Under the pieces are notes generated by a model. It did no database searches. It was not told the origin of the DNA and saw only the letters and a list, made by a program, of their open reading frames with translations. Position numbers and translations under genes: made by a program. From NCBI GenBank assembly GCA_002633005.1, contig NMRA01000010.1, forward strand, positions 1,870,352 through 1,934,351: 64,000 bases of DNA. Direction: 5' to 3'. This document shows positions 33,901 to 48,900 of the stretch, piece after piece. Source of the DNA: Phoronis australis (Eukaryota > Phoronida > Phoronidae). Every line of letters starts with the position of its first letter. Position 1 is the stretch's first letter.

Positions 33901-36900
33901 CTTACAACATCCAAGATTTGACAGTACCACATTGGTGTACTTGTTAAAACAGCACTCATTAATTCCTGTTTTTTCACAGGCAACACAATCTTGATACCAT
34001 GTAGCAAATCCGTCTGCCTACTACAACAGGGAACATACACGACTCATCAGGGAACATACACGACTCATCAGGGAACATAAACGACTCATGAGAGAAAATG
34101 CGTATGAGCTGAACTCTGGCTATGAGAAACAGAGCTCAAGAAATGAGAAGTCTGTTTACGAGACGACAGTACAATGTGTGAGGGAGGAAGGTTGTCCAAC
34201 GAGCCCATGTGATCAGCTCACACACCAATGACAGACAGCAATCACGGCTGCCGCTGATGTAAAGTGACGACAGGTTGAAGAATATGTCACTCACCTGATT
34301 CCTCGATCTTGGCCATCTTGGTTAGAATGTCATTCATGCCGCTGACAGGGCTGGACGTGCCGCCGTTCTCATCGTCAATGGGAACGTTGATGTCGCTGTC
34401 CCACGAGGCGAATATCCAGTCACACTGACAAAAAGAAGTTATACGTGACCATAAGAGCGACGCCATTGGTTAATGTGAGAGTTGAAAGCACTGACAAAAG
34501 AGCGTAATGGAAGTTTGACATGATACAAAAACAAATTAAGGTACAAATGTTTAAGCCAAAAACAAACACTTTCCACTCTAAGTCAAACCAATACAGCATA
34601 ATTTGTCACCTTTCACAAACACATTTGTTGAAACACTTGGCAAGTTTCAGTTTCCAATTCCACATAAAATTCAGTGGACTGAGTGGAAGTCCTTTGACTG
34701 TGTCTGAGCCTAGATTCGCTACCGTCAAATTAATTTATTCCAGTTTGAAATGGGCAATTTTGACTATATCTAAATATCACATCACTGAAAGAGGGTTAAG
34801 CAGTAATAAAGGCTCTGCCACTGTCCATCACCTAACAGTAACACCGCTATGGTAATGACCTTTCTGTAATGGGTTATTCAAGGTTTCAACCAATCAGAAC
34901 ACCACCAAGCAATTTGGAGCAGAGCAGCAGTGGTCAATCGAAGGAACGAGTCTTCCAAACATCATAATTGCCAACCTCCATTGAAAAAAACATCAACATC
35001 TTAAAACATTGTTAGCACTTTTTGTGAGAAGATTGGCAGAAGTCCTCGTGCAAGTGCTTACGTGATGTATGACACTCTCAACGATCCTGCACTGGTCAGA
35101 CATGTCCTCCACCATGGTCACCATGCTGTTGTCCACAGCTCGCACCAGAGTCGGGCCGAACACGATGGCTAGGTTACGTGAGTCCATCTACAATTCAGGA
35201 CAGTAGAACACCATAGAGAGATCCTGACAAGGAAGGCAAGGTGGGAATATAACTGCAGTACTAACAGCTCTGTAACCGGTTTCATGAAACAGTCCCAAAT
35301 ACGGACTTTATTATGCTCTCCTCTTTAACAAAATGACATCTTCTAACGTTATAATTAAAAACGAGCCCTTAGAAAACATATACTGCACAGCACCAGACAG
35401 TCTTAAATCGAGCATTATTTGGTGTAACACAGCTCAGGCATACCTTGTTGATGTGTGAGTGCGAGGCCACCTTGTGGAGATGATTAGCCAGGTATTTAAA
35501 GGTGTCGTAGTTGTAATCAGGCAGGTCATGTATGAGTCTCTTCAGGGACAGCATACGCCTCTCGGGGTCCTTGTTACGGTTAGCCTTGATAAACGACTGA
35601 TATAGCTCTGCAATTAAGTGACAAAACGACTGGTATAGCTCTGCAATTAAAAGTGACAGATTGTGAAAAAAATTCTTTCAACCTTCTGTCGTACAAGACA
35701 TACCAAGGCAACCAGTTCATTACAACGAAAAGAAACCAAAACATGGCAAAATTTCCTTTGATAGTTAACATTCATGACAAAATCTCAAAAACGTTGCAAC
35801 AGTTTTCTTAAATATAATATATTGCTTTCTCATGAATTCGACAATCAAACATTTAGTTAGCCTAATTTGAACATTATCCTATCCTCCCACACAACCTTGA
35901 TTTACAGACTATTAGCTGCACAACATCCCATGGCCATCTTCACACCTTGGCGGCCGTTTCCATGTCAAAACATTTTCCCCTCACCTTCAGTTATGAGTGG
36001 ATCAGGCAGTTTCCTGAAGAAGCACTTTAACAAACTTCCCACCACGTTTATGTCCAACCATTTCTCATTCTCGCCGTTGATAATACCCTGAGGAGGACGA
36101 GAGACAATGTGAGCTAGCTGCACAAAGATCAACACAGAGGTTACCACCAGGTGGTGCTCAACAATGGACTGTAATCCCTTTACAACAACACAGGAGGATT
36201 AGTAACGGAAATTACACAGAAGTTCTAGTTTAGTTGGACAAGGAGTAAACACAGTGTATTCATATAACTCCAGCTAACCAGGTTAAGAAATCTAGTTACA
36301 AACTCAATTCATTTACCACAGTTCCTTAGAAGCCTGTCAGAGGTCACCATACCATGACCAGCCTACCAAAATTTCCCTTGCTTGACGTCAATCAACAGCA
36401 TGTTCACAGCCATAATATACAATGGCACAACCACCCTAACTGTGACTATCACCCAGCATATCCCACAAATATCGCAACATATTCAGCACAGCACAAAATA
36501 CCTTCTCATCTCCCAACATCCTTCTATTGCTTCAATCTCAAACCCACCTTCCGCCATGAGTGTATTCACTATGGCCATGTTGCCCACCCAAAGTATACAC
36601 TCATACCCAACCTATCCCACACACTCACCTTGTTCAGTTCCTCCTGTAGTGTGTTCACCGCTGCAGTGTTGCCAGGCACGCGATATATCCCAATCACCTC
36701 CAGCCCTCTCGCCTCAACGATACTACAGCACATCTCCACTACCAATGGCACTAGTTCATTCTCAGTGGAGGGTATACAGTCCTCCAGGGGTACGCTGAAT
36801 GCACCCGTGGGGGCAGGGGGAGCACTGTCCGTCTCCGTGATGGTGGAGCCAGACGACGATGTCTGAAGTCGCTTGATGCTCTTGCCAAGTTTGCCGCGCC

Positions 36901-39900
36901 AGGTTTTTGTTTTCTCCTCTTTACCTTCCTTAAGAGGACCATCTGAAAACAGACATCAAAGACCTGAATGAAACTGTGCACACTTCTCAACAACGAAGGA
37001 TGGTAGATTGAGTTTATTCGAACCAAACAATGAGAAAACGAGGACCTAGGATTTTTTGAAGTGGCAAGAACGTTAAAAATATTTTAGGAAGCATCTCCAC
37101 CAATCTGTGCTCAATGAGAATTATTGAAGCATTTCCCCTCAAAATCTGATCAGCGAAAATTGTTTTCTACAGTCAGCAAAAGAATAAAACATCACTACAA
37201 GAACGTGTCCTGAATGGCTCATAACAGAGCAATTAACTTCCTGGCCCTGTGAGAAATTGTTACTGAATTCTTTTACGGTTAACTTAAAATACAACTTAAT
37301 AGCATGGTCTCAATTCAAAGCCAGATCATATCACTGTTTAATGCTAATGTTTGAGTAACCGATTCAACACTATGAGTGATTCGTGGCCATGTCAGGAGAG
37401 CATTCAGTAGATCTCGCAGAATTAAGAGAGTGAATGGCGTGCATTTCATGAGTATGCTTGGTAGCTTACTGAGATTTACTAGCAAAATGGCGGCCACTGA
37501 AGTGATTGGTTAGTGAGGTTGGAGTGTTGAATTATGGGATTTTTGACACAAGCGTAAGCTATTGTCCTGCACTGTATGGAACATCACCCTCCCTGTATTG
37601 TTACAAAATGTAAATAAACAGGAAATGAACGCTGCTTGGCACCCAGTGAATCCGAGATGTACGTGACTAGACCATACAAACCTCCTTAGGTTCCAAAATG
37701 TCATGTCACAAGCACAAGTGCACAAATACCGGTATGCAGACAACTAGTGCCACCTACCATCGCTCTTCCGGTGTTTGACGTTGGGCGAGTTGCTAGCGCC
37801 AGGTGATCCTCGTCGGAAAGACAGCGACGGCATCTTCTTCATGCTCTTACTGGCTGGTGGCTGTGTGGGGGTCTTGACGCTGTGTTCCACCTGCGCAGTC
37901 TTGCGCAGGATCAGCTCTGTACTGACCACTCCCTGATCCTAGACAGACAAATGAGTAGATGGAGTTTCAGAGCCAAAGTGGCAGAGCACTTCTGCTTGAA
38001 CTAGCCGGATGTCTTTAAACCTTGTCCAGTACCATCTTCAGAAAATGTGGAGTCAATCACTAAACCTGGTATTTCATATGCCCTATCCCCTTGTCAACCT
38101 TACATCCAGAGTTACTACTCGTTTCTATGGCAACATAAGTAACGTTGTCTCCATGGCTACATTAAACTACAAAAAAACTTGGTGTTTTGTCCTTTTGGTA
38201 ATTTTTTCAATTCTGCTTGTATAGCAGTTTTGTCTGAGCAAAATACACTAAACGGTATTACACACGTTTCACTGCTATTTCGTAGCCGACATTATCTTGA
38301 TATTAGGTGGAAGCCATTGAGTTTTTTAACCAGACACGTTAGCACTGAAAACTTTACAATTATTCCAAGTACTAAACAGTGTGTAGCAGTTGTTCTGGGA
38401 TTGCACACTACACCTACTTCAGTTGAAATTTGACTTTCAAACTGACACCACACGGGGCTTAATACGTAAATTTCATCTGCCCTTTCCCTCTACAATCCTT
38501 ACATCATCGTCCGGGTTGTTATTGGTCTGTATGGCGTTGATCCAGCCAATCATGTCCTCATGGTCATCCGCCTGGAACAAGTACTCGCTGCCGTTGAATG
38601 TGGTCAGACGGAACACATGCTTCTTCTTGGTGTAGTCGTAGGCGATGTCCACGATGCTGGACTTCACTGACAGGGGGTGCTCCTCAGTCACACCAGGAAC
38701 CTGAAGAAGAACGGAAAAATAAAGGCTGAGTAAAAAAGTTTAAGACCTGAAAATACAGATTGAACCAAAAAGTGAAGACATGAAAATACAGGCAACATAC
38801 GCAGTGAATACATATTGTTTTATGAAAAGGACATTTTGTACACTTAGCTACAATTTGGGAATTACTTACAGAAACCATGTTTTTTTAGCACTGAAATCAT
38901 TCAGTTAACTTGGACATCCCGAGAGGGCACCACCTTGAGACTACTGTAATGCAGGTCTGCAGGATGGTTGGAATTATAACAGTCAAATGATGACAGATGA
39001 TTATAGTTTGTGAAATCACTGTTGTTCTAGGATACCAGTAGAGCTCAAAAAAAGCAAATGATGATGAAGAAGAATCTCCTTCATTTTTGTTTTTCTTCAA
39101 AGAAATTTCATAAAATGATATTCCCTTTTTCAACTGATAATGTATTCTAAGTTAGTTATGAAATGCCAGACTACAAACAGTCAGCATAATAATCAACAGA
39201 GGAAAATATACTCTCGACTACTGGTGGCACTTACATAGGTGGGGTCCTTGCGATCTCTGAAGAGGTAGAGGGCGTGACCCCGCAGGGCCGCCCACATCGG
39301 CCGCCACGAACGGTCGCTGGCACGTTTGCCATCAGCAACAGCCAGCTTACATTGCAGGATACCCTCTCGACCTACATCCTGACCAGGTGGGCTGAGGGGC
39401 GGGTCCGAGCCGGAGGAGCTGCTGGCTATAGATGGCTTTCGGTCAGTGGCCTCCAGGATACGTGGGGTCTACAAAAAAAGTGGGACACCTAATTGACATA
39501 AAATGATCTGATTGGCCAAAAATCACATGCTCAAAATACGAGATCAATGGTTGTGTTCGGAGGAACACACCATGAGCGGCCACACATCACATTGTTTGGC
39601 TCCCATCACAGTAACACAGTAGCATGATCAGATTAACTATTTTGCCTGTAGAATGTCCAGGGAAGTTTCATACAGTTTGATCAAAATCACCAATTAATTG
39701 ACTTCAAATACTTTTCAAATACACTTGCGCAAAACCTAAGGTAAAATCAACTTATCCAAAAAAGCAGGAAAAACATAACTCACCTTTTCACCAAAGAAAT
39801 GCTTGAGTTTCTTAATATTGGAAGCTGCCTTCGGTTGAGGAGTTATAAACCTGTAAATGAAATAAAACATTCACCTATTGCCATCCTAATCCATCACCGT

Positions 39901-42900
39901 TTCATCAGTAATTCATATTTTTTGGGCGTTCTAGAGTGTAAAGGTGAGCAAGAACATAAAACAACCGGCTTCATTTTTATCGCTATCTTTTGGCACTTAA
40001 GGTTATGAAGGTCCGTTAAAAAAGCCAAATTTTCCACTTTTGCTTGAGGGGAAAGACACGGTCACAAGACAATGGTGGTTGTATTTAGGCATTAAGATAA
40101 CCACAACATTCCACAGGCTTACTAATTTTAGAAAATAAACACGTCAGACTTTTACTGAATTAAACCCTTGAGTTCTGTTGACATTTGGTTAAATGCAGAC
40201 TCATCGACAAGGTCCTAAGTAACCTTAACTTCACCAAGTTACTGAAGTTTGCTGAAACTAAATCAACTTGACTGCACAAAGCAGAGTTGGCCAGAATGAT
40301 GTGGAATGGATAGCTATACATTAGGCATATTGTAACTCAGTGTGACAGCAGCAAGTTTTAAAATTTCAGGAATGACCGAGCCTTTTATTCAAAGAGAAAT
40401 AAAAACTGAATATGAATAAAACTACTGTGTACATTTAAAGAAAAAGAAAATCCAATTTACTCCCGGAGTTATTCAAAATTGACGGTTAACATTCGAGGTT
40501 CTAGTGCACCCTCTTCAATTTGAACCAAAAAGAAATTTCCCCAAACTGCTATTGGAGAGCAATATCCAAGATGGAAATACTGGTCTACTGATCTGAAGAA
40601 TTCAGTTTTAGCACTGACCACAGTGTGGCAGTAGTTTGCAATGACACTTGAACACACAAAAGCTCCAATGAGTGGAAATAACAGACTTACTGATCGGAAG
40701 TCGCGGGGACTTCGGGGATGGTCTCAGGGGGTGGTGGCTGAACAGGCACGCGATCGTGGCTTGTTGCCATGAGATACGACGTCCGGCGGACCACTTTGTT
40801 GCCCGACACGTCTGAAATAAAGTAGCAATTGATGCACTTTGACCTAGTTCTGTGACCAGTCAGACAGTAACATTTGCGGCTACTTGTCTACAACAAAGTT
40901 CCTTTACCCTTTGTATGACAACTGAGCTCAAAACCTTTCAAGACGAAAACTAATACTGATCGGTAATTAGATTTTGTAACCCTTCTTAAAATATACAATG
41001 GCCAGTGATGAACGTTTAAGTATAATTTTGCATGGTTATAAAAAACCGAACTGTGAAACCGGCAAGTTAACACTTGTTGTTTTTCATCAGTTATACTGTG
41101 GTCACAATTGAGCTAAGGGGTGTTATTTTTAAGCCTGTTATTCTTATCTTACTTTGAAGTTGGCCATTTTGACTAGCAGGCATAGCACTCGATATAACTT
41201 TAAATGCCTAGCAATTATTCAGTTTAGAATCTCAATTGACAAAACGTACTAGTCAACTGTAACAAAAATCTATAGTATAAAATGCAGACTCTTTAAGGGC
41301 ACACCACCTGAAAAAGTTTAGGCACCACATTAAAATGTCAACAGACACATTAAAAAATAAGCAGTGGAAATCATTAAGTAGCTGATTGGTTAAGACCATC
41401 TTATGACAACAAAGTTGTACTAGGACTAAGGTGTGTCAGTTTGTCGTACATCTGGTATGAGTAGTCATGTACATTGAGGAAGGCAGAGTACAGCTGACAA
41501 GTCACACGACTACTGTGTTATGATGGATATTATACACAATTGTGGGTCATTACACTACTGTAGACAGTACCTCAAACCAGAGTCGTATATGGAGAACGCT
41601 CTTCAGTATAGCACACAACATGGTAGACAAATACAACATATTTTGGTTAGTAATGAACAGCTTTCATAAAGCATGACATGAGATAAAATCCCTACATGTC
41701 ATTGGCTTTTGTTATATGGAGAAACTTCTACTCCAGCAATTATTTTCTGTGCAAAATTCAAACAAGTCTACCATACACAGTGGTTACACGTTTTTTTCCA
41801 TCAAAGATTGTCTCAAGCTGGCATTGAACAAGTGTACTGCCTAACGATACGTGATATGTGACGCTGCCATGTGATACGTGAAATAATGACACCACGTGAT
41901 ATGTGAAATAACGAAACAGACACAGCAAGTCAGTAAGATGTCACCCATTTAACACAAAATATAGCAGACAAGTTACAGTTAATTTTTGCCATAATTCTCA
42001 ACAAACTAAGATTTTTGAAATACAGAAATCTTGGTTATTATTTTTATGCAAAATAAGTAAGGAACTACCAAACCAGGGTTCCTGTACATGCCACACAAAA
42101 CACATCACCAACTTTGGGGTGGTAATTTGAGCAGAACATCCCCACAAGCAGCTGTTACCAACTATTATGCGGAAAGTTAGTTGAAAAAAGCACAAAAATT
42201 CTGTCAATTGTCAATAAAACACCGACTGCACTTTCAGCTGTTGTCTCGAAGCAGGGGTGAATCACAGCTGGGAACACTTGGAGATGACAAACTGGCAAGG
42301 GATTATGATAGCTTAGTGTGAACTTTAACGAGGGCACAAAGCAGGTAAAATGGAAGGAGGGAAACGCAACTGAGGTCACACAATCACACTGCTTCAGTGT
42401 TCTCGCCAAGCTTTTTGAGCATGCCCATTTTTTTATTAAAATTATTACCCAACGAAGATCTAATTAATTACAAAAACACAGAAAAAGGCAGTCTCCCCTC
42501 TTTGGATTTTAACTGAACATTACAACAGTGAAAATTCCGTCGTCGTTGACACCGCAGTAAACTTTAATCCCCATGGGAACACTGAAGTGGTTAAAACAAT
42601 CATAGCGACGGACGATTCAACCTTGGTGAATTATGACATTGAAAGGGTAGAGACAGTGGATCATGGTTAATTCATGATCATGCAGAAAGACAATAATCAA
42701 ACAATTTCATCAAGAGTCGACACATGGAAACTCATTTTTTCCATCCAAAAAGTGGTAAATACCTGCAGAAATTCACCCGTCAGGGGTCGAAAATTTCTGG
42801 AGGTATTTAACACTTTCTGGATGGAAAAAAATGGAATCAGCTGACACACAACCATTTTGAATACTATTTAACATCATCACATTCTTCGTTGTCAATGATC

Positions 42901-45900
42901 AGCAGTTTCAGAGAAGCAGCACGTAACATGACCCTTTGCATTGTGGGAATTAAAACCTGTGAAGTGATCACATGACTGTTATGTGACAATCCCACGGTTT
43001 TGTTTCAGCTGCCATCTTGGGTCTGTTAAAGAAGACAGGTTAACCGCTATTTGCATAAATTTCTAAAAACAACTGGTCAGGTGTTATAGGTGGTCAGCTC
43101 TACTTTGTTCAGTGAATCTAGTTCTCAGTTTCAAATGAGTAATTGGTGAAGAAATGCAATTACGAGCAAGTGATGGCATTATGTTGGAACTAGATTTTAA
43201 TGTGTTTGGATAAGAACAACAGGTAACAAGGCTGAGGTTGTAATAAGCCACCATCAAAAGCTAACACCAAATTCGTAAAACTAAACAAGCCTACGCAAGA
43301 GACACTTTCTGAAAATTCGAAAATATACTTTTGATTTAGGGCACATTATGCAATAAATTTGGTCAGATCAGAGACAATTTCTGAGCTTAGGAACAACTAA
43401 CAGCTTGTTATTGCTCGAGTTCAAGTTCGATAAGTTAGCTTGTTACAGCAGGTCACGCGATGAGCCGAGTTTAGTCTCGAACATTAGAGAACTGTCACTT
43501 CTTCCCATGGCAGAAATTATTCCTAATCTAAGAAAGGATCAAGTCGAGACCAGTGGCGCCCTCAGTGCGTCTATAGCTGTTTTAATAACATAGGAAAGGA
43601 AAGGCTTAGTTTACAGGGGGTCCTTGCAGCTATGGGTTCTGGCCATGTCAGCCTTGTTTTAGCATTCAGATACAGATTCTATGCACCATAAATACTTGCG
43701 TATTAGACCACCTTGCGTGCACAACAACTTAGATTAGATCAAGTCATTGTATCAATTAAAAAGTCGGGTCCATTCTTTTAGTGTGGGTTGAGCGTAATGC
43801 AAGAAGCAGCGTCAACTTTAAATTTCCGTGTTTTCAATCTGATTAAATTCTCTTATTACATCCTGCCCAGCAAATTTCCTGGTCTTCATTCGCAAGTATT
43901 TACGATAAGAGGCTAGGAACAACGTTCAAGCACGGGACAGACAACATGAGTAGCCGCAAGCAGGAATGATCACCTGTTAGTTCTATGGCGTTGACGTCGG
44001 GGGCAACGGTCGAGACGACCGGGTCGCCTGAAAGGAAATCACATGCAAGACTACGTGTTGAAGCGGGGCGGTTGGATATCCTGTATACATTCCAGCAAAT
44101 TATTACGGGAACTCTGATTTCAATTTACCAGTGACAGGTTCCGGTAATGGACGGAGGATTTATTGTTGAATCTAACTTCATAAGACCAGAGGATTTCATA
44201 TCTGTTGAATGCTGTGATAAAAATAACTCGTTTACTGGATAATTAACCCTAACGAAGCACAACCCTAACGAAGCACATCGAGACCACCCTAAGTGAATTG
44301 CAGGGTGCAATAACTGGTAGCCAATTTTCTGTTACACAGACCCGGCTGAGCAAATGACAGCAAAAAATTGATTTAAAATTCGAATCACGTGAACACAACT
44401 TATGGCAACTGGTTGTCCAACAAACTGTTAAATTTGTGTTCGTGATTCCGGAAAGCACCACTTGGAGTAGGATGAGTGAAACTTTCACTAAAGACAATAT
44501 CATTGATTAGTAGATCAAATGAACTGGAATAACCGGTCACGCAGAACCAGGATAAAGTTGAGTTAACATCGCGGAACACGTAACAAAACACCGGGAGTTA
44601 ACAGAACAAACAGGGGAAACATGCTCATATGAAACAAACACCAAGTCAACAAAACAGTAAGATGATATTAGGCATGTCCTGAAAACGCACAACACCACTC
44701 TCGTGCTAAGGCATTTACCCACAATGCAAAACAAGTCAAGCATTTATTCCATTGTAATACGGCCAAACTTGGTATTTTGATTTGTAAGAAATTGGTAAAA
44801 AGTACAAACACCATACCTAGGTGTACACCGTCTTGTTCTATTTTTGTTTACAAACTCAAAAAAGTCTGACATAGTGGGTCGGTCACGCAATGCATTTTTT
44901 TACCTCCACGAAAACGGAGAGTTCAATTCAGGACGGGCCTACACTGAAGTCCAGTACCGAGTTATCATATTTTCGAATGTTACAATAAACAACTTGTCCA
45001 CAATTTGATACGCTCTCAGTTTTGTTTGAAGACGAACTAAACCATTCCGTGGTCATCATTACATCAACTGCCTTACCAGGCTCTTTGTTTCGCCTGACTA
45101 CTGCATCACTGTCCGGAGGTGACGGGCTGACCGGTGCTGTGTCCTCGCTGCTCGTCACTGACTGATCGTCTGGAGAGCCAGTGGTCAGCAGAGCTGTAAT
45201 GGCAGGATGACCAAAGGTCAACAAGGCAATGGACAAGTCAGAACAATATGACAATGGTAAGAGTTGGCCCATTGATGAATGCAACATACAAAATCGGCTG
45301 CTTTAACTTATTTGTTTGAATTAAGGTACGGAACATTCAAATTGAGCGAGTGAGAGTTTAGCAGAATTTGAGTACGTACATAAAAACATTTAATGCACTG
45401 TTTAACCAACACTTTCAAAGACTCTAAAACACGTGGTTAAAAGGTATCACATAACCATTCACCCGAGTGGATTTTCTAAGATTGAAGAAAATACAATGCA
45501 GAGCAGTACCGCAGGAACACGTAAAAGTGCGTTACCTAAACTGTCAAACATATCAGACATGGGTTACATGAACTCTCAAACCTGAGAATCCTCGAAGCAA
45601 CCAAGACTTCACAAATCAATAACAGCAGACACGGCACAAATCCCATTACGTTGTCACGTGACTAATTGACATAAGCGCAAAACATGCTTGGACGAAAAAG
45701 ACAAACCTGCTTTCTTCATGGCATCCGAGAACGTGATAGACTTGTTCCGTGTCCGGCCAAATGAGCGCGGCAGCGTGCTGCGATACAGGGACTGTCTAGA
45801 GTACAAGCTGGTAGAGGGCGCTGGAATACATGCGGGTTGTTTTAAAAGCAGAAGCACCAGGCGTGACACTAACCAGGATAGTGAACATTGTCAAAAGAAT

Positions 45901-48900
45901 TTGACAATCTCCAAGCCAAAACATGCAACAGGCAGAAGCTTTGGGATAGACTTCAGAAATCACGAAGGGGCATATTTACAACTGTGGCCATTTGCATATC
46001 ATATTAATAGGCACATTATCATGCAACTTCCCTACTACTGGTTCTTCACATATTTATTTTCAGACATGAGGGCTCTGTCTTCAGATATATTATTAGAATA
46101 TATCACAAATAAAAGCAGAGCTCCTTACTGAATGCTCTTCCAAGACAAAGAGATTTTTAGTTTAACCACAATTTGTACAGGGCGTACACATAGTGGCGCC
46201 ACCTTAGGTTGACGCAACAGGAACAAGAAAGTCTGATTACACCTTGGGGACCAACCGCAGTTTCACTTTGAGGAACAGTGAGTATGGAAAATCGATTTCA
46301 TCAAGCACAGGGAGAGACTATTCATTGACCAACAGAGGGCAGGCAGTTAGTAGATGTACAGTAACACCTACAGAAGTCAGATGCACGCAAGTTGGATGTC
46401 CGCTTGTTTCTGACTAAGTTCTACGGTATATCTATTTTAATTCATACGTTTGATCATTCAAATACGTCAGATTTCATCACACTCCGATAAAATCTCTGTT
46501 CGGATGGATCTGACTTATGCAAGTTTGAGTTTTTTGTTTTATCATACGGCTGTTACGTTTTGGTAACCTGTTTTGCGAGAAGCATTTAAGAAAACACCTT
46601 GAATTGTACGTCGTGTAATATTACGCTAAAAACCCAATGATTTTACTTAAATTAACTAAAAGAGTAAAACGATTGGTCACTAACACTTATGGAGACAATA
46701 AACCCACGGCATCTGTCAATAAACAATTTTGTTGATTTAGGCCACTCACCTTTACAAAATAGGTATCACCTTGTTATTTATCGGTATTAGAAATAATTAC
46801 TAGAGTTGAGAAGAAATGACAGCTCGCTAGTCACAGAGGGTTAGTTTCAGAAGCCGAGGCATAAAGGACATAAGATAGACTTTCAGGCAATTTATCGTAA
46901 CCAATTACAATTCAAGGAATTAGACGGCTTTGATAAGGAAGAGTACATACTATACTCCGACGATGAAAGTTGTTTTTGATCCTAGAACATGGCTTACAGA
47001 GGATTTAATAGCTTTAAATTAGTCAATGTTTGATGAAATTTGCGAACATGTAGGATTATTCAGGGAAAACTGAAGCCGGAAAGCATGCTTAAGATAAAAG
47101 TACAGCCAAGCCCTTGACAAGATTAGATAAAAAATCAGCACGGCGAATATTTACCTTTAGATGAAGGCGAGTTCATGGCCGTTAAGTAGGAAGGTTGACG
47201 GAATGGTTTCAAGCCCTTGCGGTGCTCCTCATTGCCAGAGGATTCTGGAGTATAATAGACGTTCCTATTCAAATTCGTTTCTCCATCTTTAGATGGCGAC
47301 GTGTCAGAGTCGTCAGCATAACTGTCAGACGATAAAAAGCTAGTTGTTAATACAGCCGACCTCTCTCTGGCTGTTGTCGAGTCACTGATACTCAAGTCTT
47401 TGGTTTTGTAGTACACGTTAGAGGGCGACGATGTAACAGCAACTGTCGGTTCGCTATCACGCTTCCGTCGAATGGCAATAGACAGGTGCTTGGGATCCTC
47501 AAAATCTATATGGTGGCCATCGGGTGTAGACACACTGGCTTTCAGACGCACACTCTCACTAGATGATGCCGCGGGTGCAGAACTCAGGACAGACGAGATC
47601 TGCACCGCACCACCACTACTGTGACTATCGATAGGTGGCGCAGCTGACATAACATCTACTGTGCGCGGTGACTCATTGAATCTCAATGAATAGGTGAGAG
47701 TATTCTGGGAATAGCCACATCCGGCAGAGGACATTAGACTATGACCCGATGGGACCACGTGATCTGGCGATAGGCCGTGTCGCACAGTGACCATGGGGCG
47801 GTTGCTCGCAATCTGCGAGTCACTGCGGCTCTTCTGGTATTTCTTCTGCAACACGCGCACATGTGGCTTCGGTACCTCGAAGCGTTCCTTATATGCTGGC
47901 AGAAAGCGAACACCTGTTGTCGACACGGTGCTTGTCGTCGTGTCCAAGTGTTCACCCGTGTCTATATAGGTGGCACTAGTGTATGTTGGCACAACGGAGG
48001 ATATGCTTACACTACTACTTGTTACTGTTATAGCGATTGACGACGTGCTGTAATGAGGCAAAGCCATCTCTGAAGTCTGATTCGTCGAAAGGGCGGGGCC
48101 ATATCGACCCCCTCTATTGTTGGACGCGCTATTCTGGTCCACATCTCCTACCAGACCTGGAGTTGTCCGTGACTTACGATAGCCAGTCACAGATCTCTGA
48201 GCATCTGCTTTCATGTCACTTATCACAGCCTCCATCCCTTCGCTAGGAAATGAACGGAACGACGCGCCGTCAGGCTGATCGTAGCCCCTGTGTGTGGACA
48301 GGTGAGAGATCACGGTATTCTGTGGCTGTTGGCTGTATGTTAAGCGTGGCTCAGTTTTCTCCAAGCCGACTGACTTAGCAGTGATCCAAAGGGGCGCGTT
48401 AGTGCCACGCAAATTATTTTCCTGAGATAGTGTGTGAGCATTGACTTGAATGATTCCAGAGGACGACTGGCGGCTAGTGTGATACAACTGTTCTTGTGGA
48501 CCACTTTCTCCACCAATGGCCGCATACGCTGACCCTCTAGTAGTGTTACTGTTGAGAGTGTGACGAGGTTCACGGACTATATACCCAGACGATCCATGAC
48601 TACTCAGACTACTCGTTGACCCTGCTGTTTCGGTGTTGCCGTAGAGACTGTTGGCGACGGCAACAAAGTCTCTGGAATTACGAGGCTCTGGCCTGACCCG
48701 ATTTACTTCACTTGTATACGCGTGCGGCCCATTCTGACTGGGCGAAGTCCGCTTTGCACTAAAATCTCGAGACTCACCACTCGAATACCATCCACTATTT
48801 GCCTCCTTTTTCTGAAGGTATGTTTTGGATGGAATGGCTGGTGGTACGTTCACGTAGTCTGACTCTGGAGCCGAAAAAGTACTGATTTTCCTGGTTGGTG

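Larger units (their letters stand above)
30913..34294. other. long RhoGAP intron between exons O and P
   Basis: AT-rich DNA of 3.4 kb. It holds two small tandem repeats (32310-32391 and 34027-34090). No other coding signal is seen. Confidence 0.6.

Noticed and set aside
45688-46131. 147-codon plus-strand ORF
   Set aside because: Its start is antisense to RhoGAP exon C, and the rest is intronic with no domain.
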